DNA of 39,327 nucleotides from Clostridia bacterium. Its GTDB lineage: Bacteria; Bacillota; Clostridia; TANB77; CAG-508. The notes beneath the pieces were generated by a model that ran no database searches, was not told where the DNA came from, and worked only from the letters and a program-made list of their open reading frames with translations. The stretch covers positions 1 to 39,327 of the forward strand of contig JAFXOY010000020.1 in assembly GCA_017528375.1 (NCBI GenBank), in the 5' to 3' direction. Below, in pieces: positions 37,283 through 39,327 of this stretch. Each line of letters begins with the position of its first letter. The stretch's first letter is position 1. The translations under genes and the position numbers were made by a program.

Positions 37283-37943
37283 ATTAAGAATATTAGAATT
37301 ATTTGCAGGAACTAGATCTATAAGCAAAGCATTTGAAAAACGTGGTTATAAAACATTTAGTGTTGAATGGAACAAAGATTTTGAAAATATAGATTTATAT
37401 GAAGATATAAATAATGTATCAGCAGAAGATATTATCAATTTATGTGGTGGAATTCCTGATATTATATGGGCTAGTCCTGATTGTACTACTTATTCAATAG
37501 CAGGAATATCACATCATAGAAAAAAGAATAATGAAACAGCTAATTTAGATGCAGTTAGTGATTATGCAAAATTTTGTGATAAAACTAATAAGCACGTTTT
37601 AGATTTAATAAAACAATTACAACCAAAATTATATTTTATAGAAAATCCTAGAGGTGGATTAAGAAAAATGGATTTTATGCAAGGATTACCTAGATATACA
37701 GTTACATATTGTCAATATGGAGATAAAAGAATGAAACCAACTGATATTTGGACTAACCACCCTAATCCACAATTTAAGCCAATGTGTAAAAATGGAGATA
37801 ATTGTCATGAAAAAGCACCAAGAGGCAGTAGAACAGGAACACAAGGATTAAAAGGTGCTAAAGAACGATCAGTGATTCCTGAAAAATTATGTGAACATAT
37901 TGTAGATATATGTGATGAACTACTAAAAAAGGAAGGAGAATAG
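37269..37943 (+). CDS. DNA cytosine-C5 methyltransferase-like protein
   Basis: 224 residues. SAM motif 'ILELFAGT' (8-15), catalytic motif SPDC at 69-72 with Cys72 (cf. PPC), then 'LYFIENPRGG' near residues 122-131 (ENV-like motif IV) and 'QYGDKRMKPTDIWTNHPN'. It is much shorter than usual C5 enzymes (300-400) and lacks a large target domain, like a compact phage family. It probably methylates phage DNA, or is a divergent base-modifying enzyme. Confidence 0.8.
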   Translation: MKINKLRILELFAGTRSISKAFEKRGYKTFSVEWNKDFENIDLYEDINNVSAEDIINLCGGIPDIIWASPDCTTYSIAGISHHRKKNNETANLDAVSDYAKFCDKTNKHVLDLIKQLQPKLYFIENPRGGLRKMDFMQGLPRYTVTYCQYGDKRMKPTDIWTNHPNPQFKPMCKNGDNCHEKAPRGSRTGTQGLKGAKERSVIPEKLCEHIVDICDELLKKEGE

Positions 37944-37946
37944 AAT

Positions 37947-38270
37947 ATGAAAATAACAATATATGAATTATTAGGAATGGTTAAAGATGGTAAAGCACCA
38001 AAAAAGATAAAATGGGGTTATCATAATTTTGAATGGTGTGTGGTAGAATATGTAGCCTTAGATGAATATGGGAAACCAAGTTTATGTGAAGTGGTTGGTA
38101 ATATAGAATGTGTTTTAAATGATGAAATAGAAATATTAGACAATTTAGAAGAAGAAAAGAAAATACCTGAAAAAATAAAAGATAAATATTGTTCACAAAT
38201 AAGTAAAGTTGAATTAGCACAAAAATATAATGAAATAATTGATTATCTTAAAAGCAAAGGAGATGAATAA
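37947..38270 (+). CDS. Hypothetical phage protein
   Basis: 107 residues, AAGGAG upstream. 'MKITIYELLGMVKDGKAPKK' begins a short domain found in many phage proteins, followed by 'EYVALDEYGKPSLCEVVGNI' and a helical tail (KVELAQKYNEIIDYLKSKGD). Function unknown; early-region member. Confidence 0.65.
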   Translation: MKITIYELLGMVKDGKAPKKIKWGYHNFEWCVVEYVALDEYGKPSLCEVVGNIECVLNDEIEILDNLEEEKKIPEKIKDKYCSQISKVELAQKYNEIIDYLKSKGDE

Positions 38271-38273
38271 GAG

Positions 38274-38552
38274 ATGGAATTGCTAGCATTACAAGATTTA
38301 TTGGAAAGTTTAGATAATTGTAGTAATAGAGATGATTTTATATTAGAAATAAGAAACGATAGAGCAAAAGTATTGTTAGATTATATAACAAGATTAAAAA
38401 GAATTGCTGATGAAAGAATGCAAGTAATATTAAAAATAGAACAATATTTAATTAATAATGGTGTAGATGATGAAACATTAAAAATTTGTGATATTTATGA
38501 TATAAATGGAATTGAATTAAAGAAATATATTGATAAAATCAAAGGAGAATAA
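38274..38552 (+). CDS. Hypothetical helical protein
   Basis: 92 residues; ATG at 38274 with AAGGAG at 38258-38263. Helical throughout (NDRAKVLLDYITRLKRIADE; RMQVILKIEQYLINNGVDDE), ending acidic. Overall look of the phage small coiled-coil proteins in this region. No domain recognised. Confidence 0.6.
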   Translation: MELLALQDLLESLDNCSNRDDFILEIRNDRAKVLLDYITRLKRIADERMQVILKIEQYLINNGVDDETLKICDIYDINGIELKKYIDKIKGE

Positions 38553-38554
38553 GT

Positions 38555-38683
38555 ATGAATAAAGGAGATAAAGCACTTTATGGTTATATGATATATTTGC
38601 TTACAAAACAATTTAAAAAAAAAGAATTGCTTAATTTAATTAATAAATTTTATAAAATGAATTTAGAAAGCAAAGGTGAGTAA
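38555..38683 (+). CDS. Hypothetical 42-aa protein
   Basis: 42 residues with AAAGGAG 7 bases upstream. 'MNKGDKALYGYMIYLLTKQF' and 'KKKELLNLINKFYKMNLESK': one amphipathic helix then a basic helix. It fills the gap between two annotated genes with correct spacing, so it is likely real. Function unknown. Confidence 0.55.
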   Translation: MNKGDKALYGYMIYLLTKQFKKKELLNLINKFYKMNLESKGE

Positions 38684-38685
38684 TA

Positions 38686-39225
38686 ATGAAAGAAGAGATA
38701 TGGAAAGATATAGAAGAAACACAAGGATACTATCAAATATCTAATTATGGTAGAGTTAAAAGTGTCCCTAGATTTCATAAGACAAAAGATACAGGTTATT
38801 ATTCAAAAGAGAAAATATTAAAACCTAGTATGGATAATTTAGGATATTTACAAGTTCAAATAAGAAAGCCTGAAGGTTATGATACAAGAAATGGTTATAA
38901 AACTAAAAGGATACATCAATTAGTGGCAAAAGCATTTATACCAAATCCAAATAATTATCCAGTTATTAATCATATTGATGGGAACAAATCTAATAATAAT
39001 GTTGACAATTTAGAATGGTGTTCTCACAAATATAATGTTCAACACGCATTTAAAAATGGATTACATAATCCTGCAACACGAATACCAAAACGATATAGAC
39101 AAAAATGCGATTTGGCTTATGAATATATTATTAGAAATAGAAGAAAAGATGGTTTTCTAAGTCTTAATGAATGGCAAACTGAAGATTTATTAAAAATATT
39201 GGAGGTAAATGATGCAAAAAGATGA
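38686..39225 (+). CDS. NUMOD4-HNH homing endonuclease
   Basis: 179 residues. N-terminal NUMOD4 'EIWKDIEETQGYYQISNYGR' with 'VKSVPR'; HNH_3 core 'INHIDGNKSNNNVDNLEWCS' at 94-113 followed by 'HKYNVQHAF'. It cuts DNA and promotes its own spread. Unlike the HNH and GIY-YIG genes at 15936 and 31281, it has no own promoter or folded leader and starts two bases after the previous stop. On the circle its last 14 bases overlap the gene annotated at 26. Confidence 0.88.
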   Translation: MKEEIWKDIEETQGYYQISNYGRVKSVPRFHKTKDTGYYSKEKILKPSMDNLGYLQVQIRKPEGYDTRNGYKTKRIHQLVAKAFIPNPNNYPVINHIDGNKSNNNVDNLEWCSHKYNVQHAFKNGLHNPATRIPKRYRQKCDLAYEYIIRNRRKDGFLSLNEWQTEDLLKILEVNDAKR

Positions 39226-39327
39226 AATAAAAGAAATATTAGATTATTTTAGAAAATATATGTCTATTGGAGATTGTATTAGATTAAGTAAAATAGAAGA
39301 TTACATAACTAATTTACAAGAAGAAAA
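39187..39327. repeat. Terminal overlap, copy 2 (circle junction)
   Basis: Exact second copy of bases 1-141. It holds the last 39 bases of the NUMOD4-HNH gene and, from 39212, the first 116 bases of the gene annotated at 26-355, cut by the window end. The unique genome length is therefore 39,186 bp. Confidence 0.95.

Noticed and set aside
1-39327. Recoded TGA (code 4), considered because of the AT-rich host type
   Set aside because: Several core genes end in TGA at the expected family length (6431, 14868, 23392, 39225) and are followed by correctly spaced new starts.
39187-39327. Biological direct terminal repeat as a packaging end
   Set aside because: Exact 141 length, matching an assembler k-mer, and position within ordinary genes make an assembly overlap more likely.

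Overview
The window looks like a complete tailed-phage genome. The first 141 bases are repeated exactly at the end (1-141 = 39187-39327), so the contig closes into a circle of 39,186 bp. It is very AT-rich, uses the standard bacterial code (TGA is a real stop at, for example, 6431, 14868 and 23392) and carries Gram-positive style AGGAGG ribosome sites. Its promoters match sigma-A, mostly extended -10 TGnTATAAT with a 17-bp spacer. The gene set (Phage_min_cap2, Gp15, Prophage_tail, Dp-1-like holin) points to a siphovirus of a low-GC Firmicute/Bacilli host, probably a gut or rumen bacterium. Every supported gene is on the + strand. I see no integrase, excisionase, CI-type repressor, tRNA or CRISPR array.

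Layout. 1-1263: small coiled-coil proteins ending the early region. 1265-1397: a candidate small RNA with its own promoter and terminator. 1454-6431: two small ORFs, one with a likely ATT start, then small and large terminase, portal and minor head protein. 6409-7034: a stand-alone, gene-less transcription unit of about 590 nt, densely folded, the best candidate for a ROOL-type giant ornate phage RNA. 7088-15835: an accessory island inside the head module (pyrimidine-dimer glycosylase, small ORFs, AbrB-like and sigma-region-4-like proteins, Gly-rich structural proteins, a papain-like protease, three glycosyltransferases). 15847-16625: an HNH endonuclease with its own promoter and a pseudoknot leader. 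16768-26575: scaffold, major capsid, connectors, tail tube, tail chaperones, tape measure, distal tail, tail endopeptidase-like protein with an S74-like chaperone end, and receptor-binding tail protein. 26587-27991: holin, a small ORF with a likely ATT start, and an M23 endolysin. 28309-29670: a control region with two operator types and XRE and ribbon-helix-helix regulators. 29670-35082: recombination and replication (PD-(D/E)XK nuclease fused to an ATPase, GIY-YIG endonuclease, SSB-like protein, helicase loader with an embedded origin-like array, DnaB helicase). 35236-39225: two DNA methyltransferases, an ERCC4 nuclease, small proteins and a NUMOD4-HNH endonuclease that runs into gene 1 across the circle junction.

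How it works together. The genome is read in one direction through about a dozen terminator-promoter units rather than one long late operon, so the host sigma-A polymerase probably serves early and late genes. Points most worth following: (i) the ROOL-like RNA; (ii) a leader design shared by the two promoter-bearing homing endonucleases (HNH at 15936, GIY-YIG at 31281), in which a hairpin loop can pair with the ribosome-binding site; (iii) a 10-bp phased ATGC array beside an AT-only tract and palindromes inside the helicase-loader gene; (iv) two in-frame gene fusions that keep an internal ribosome site; (v) two genes that appear to start at ATT.
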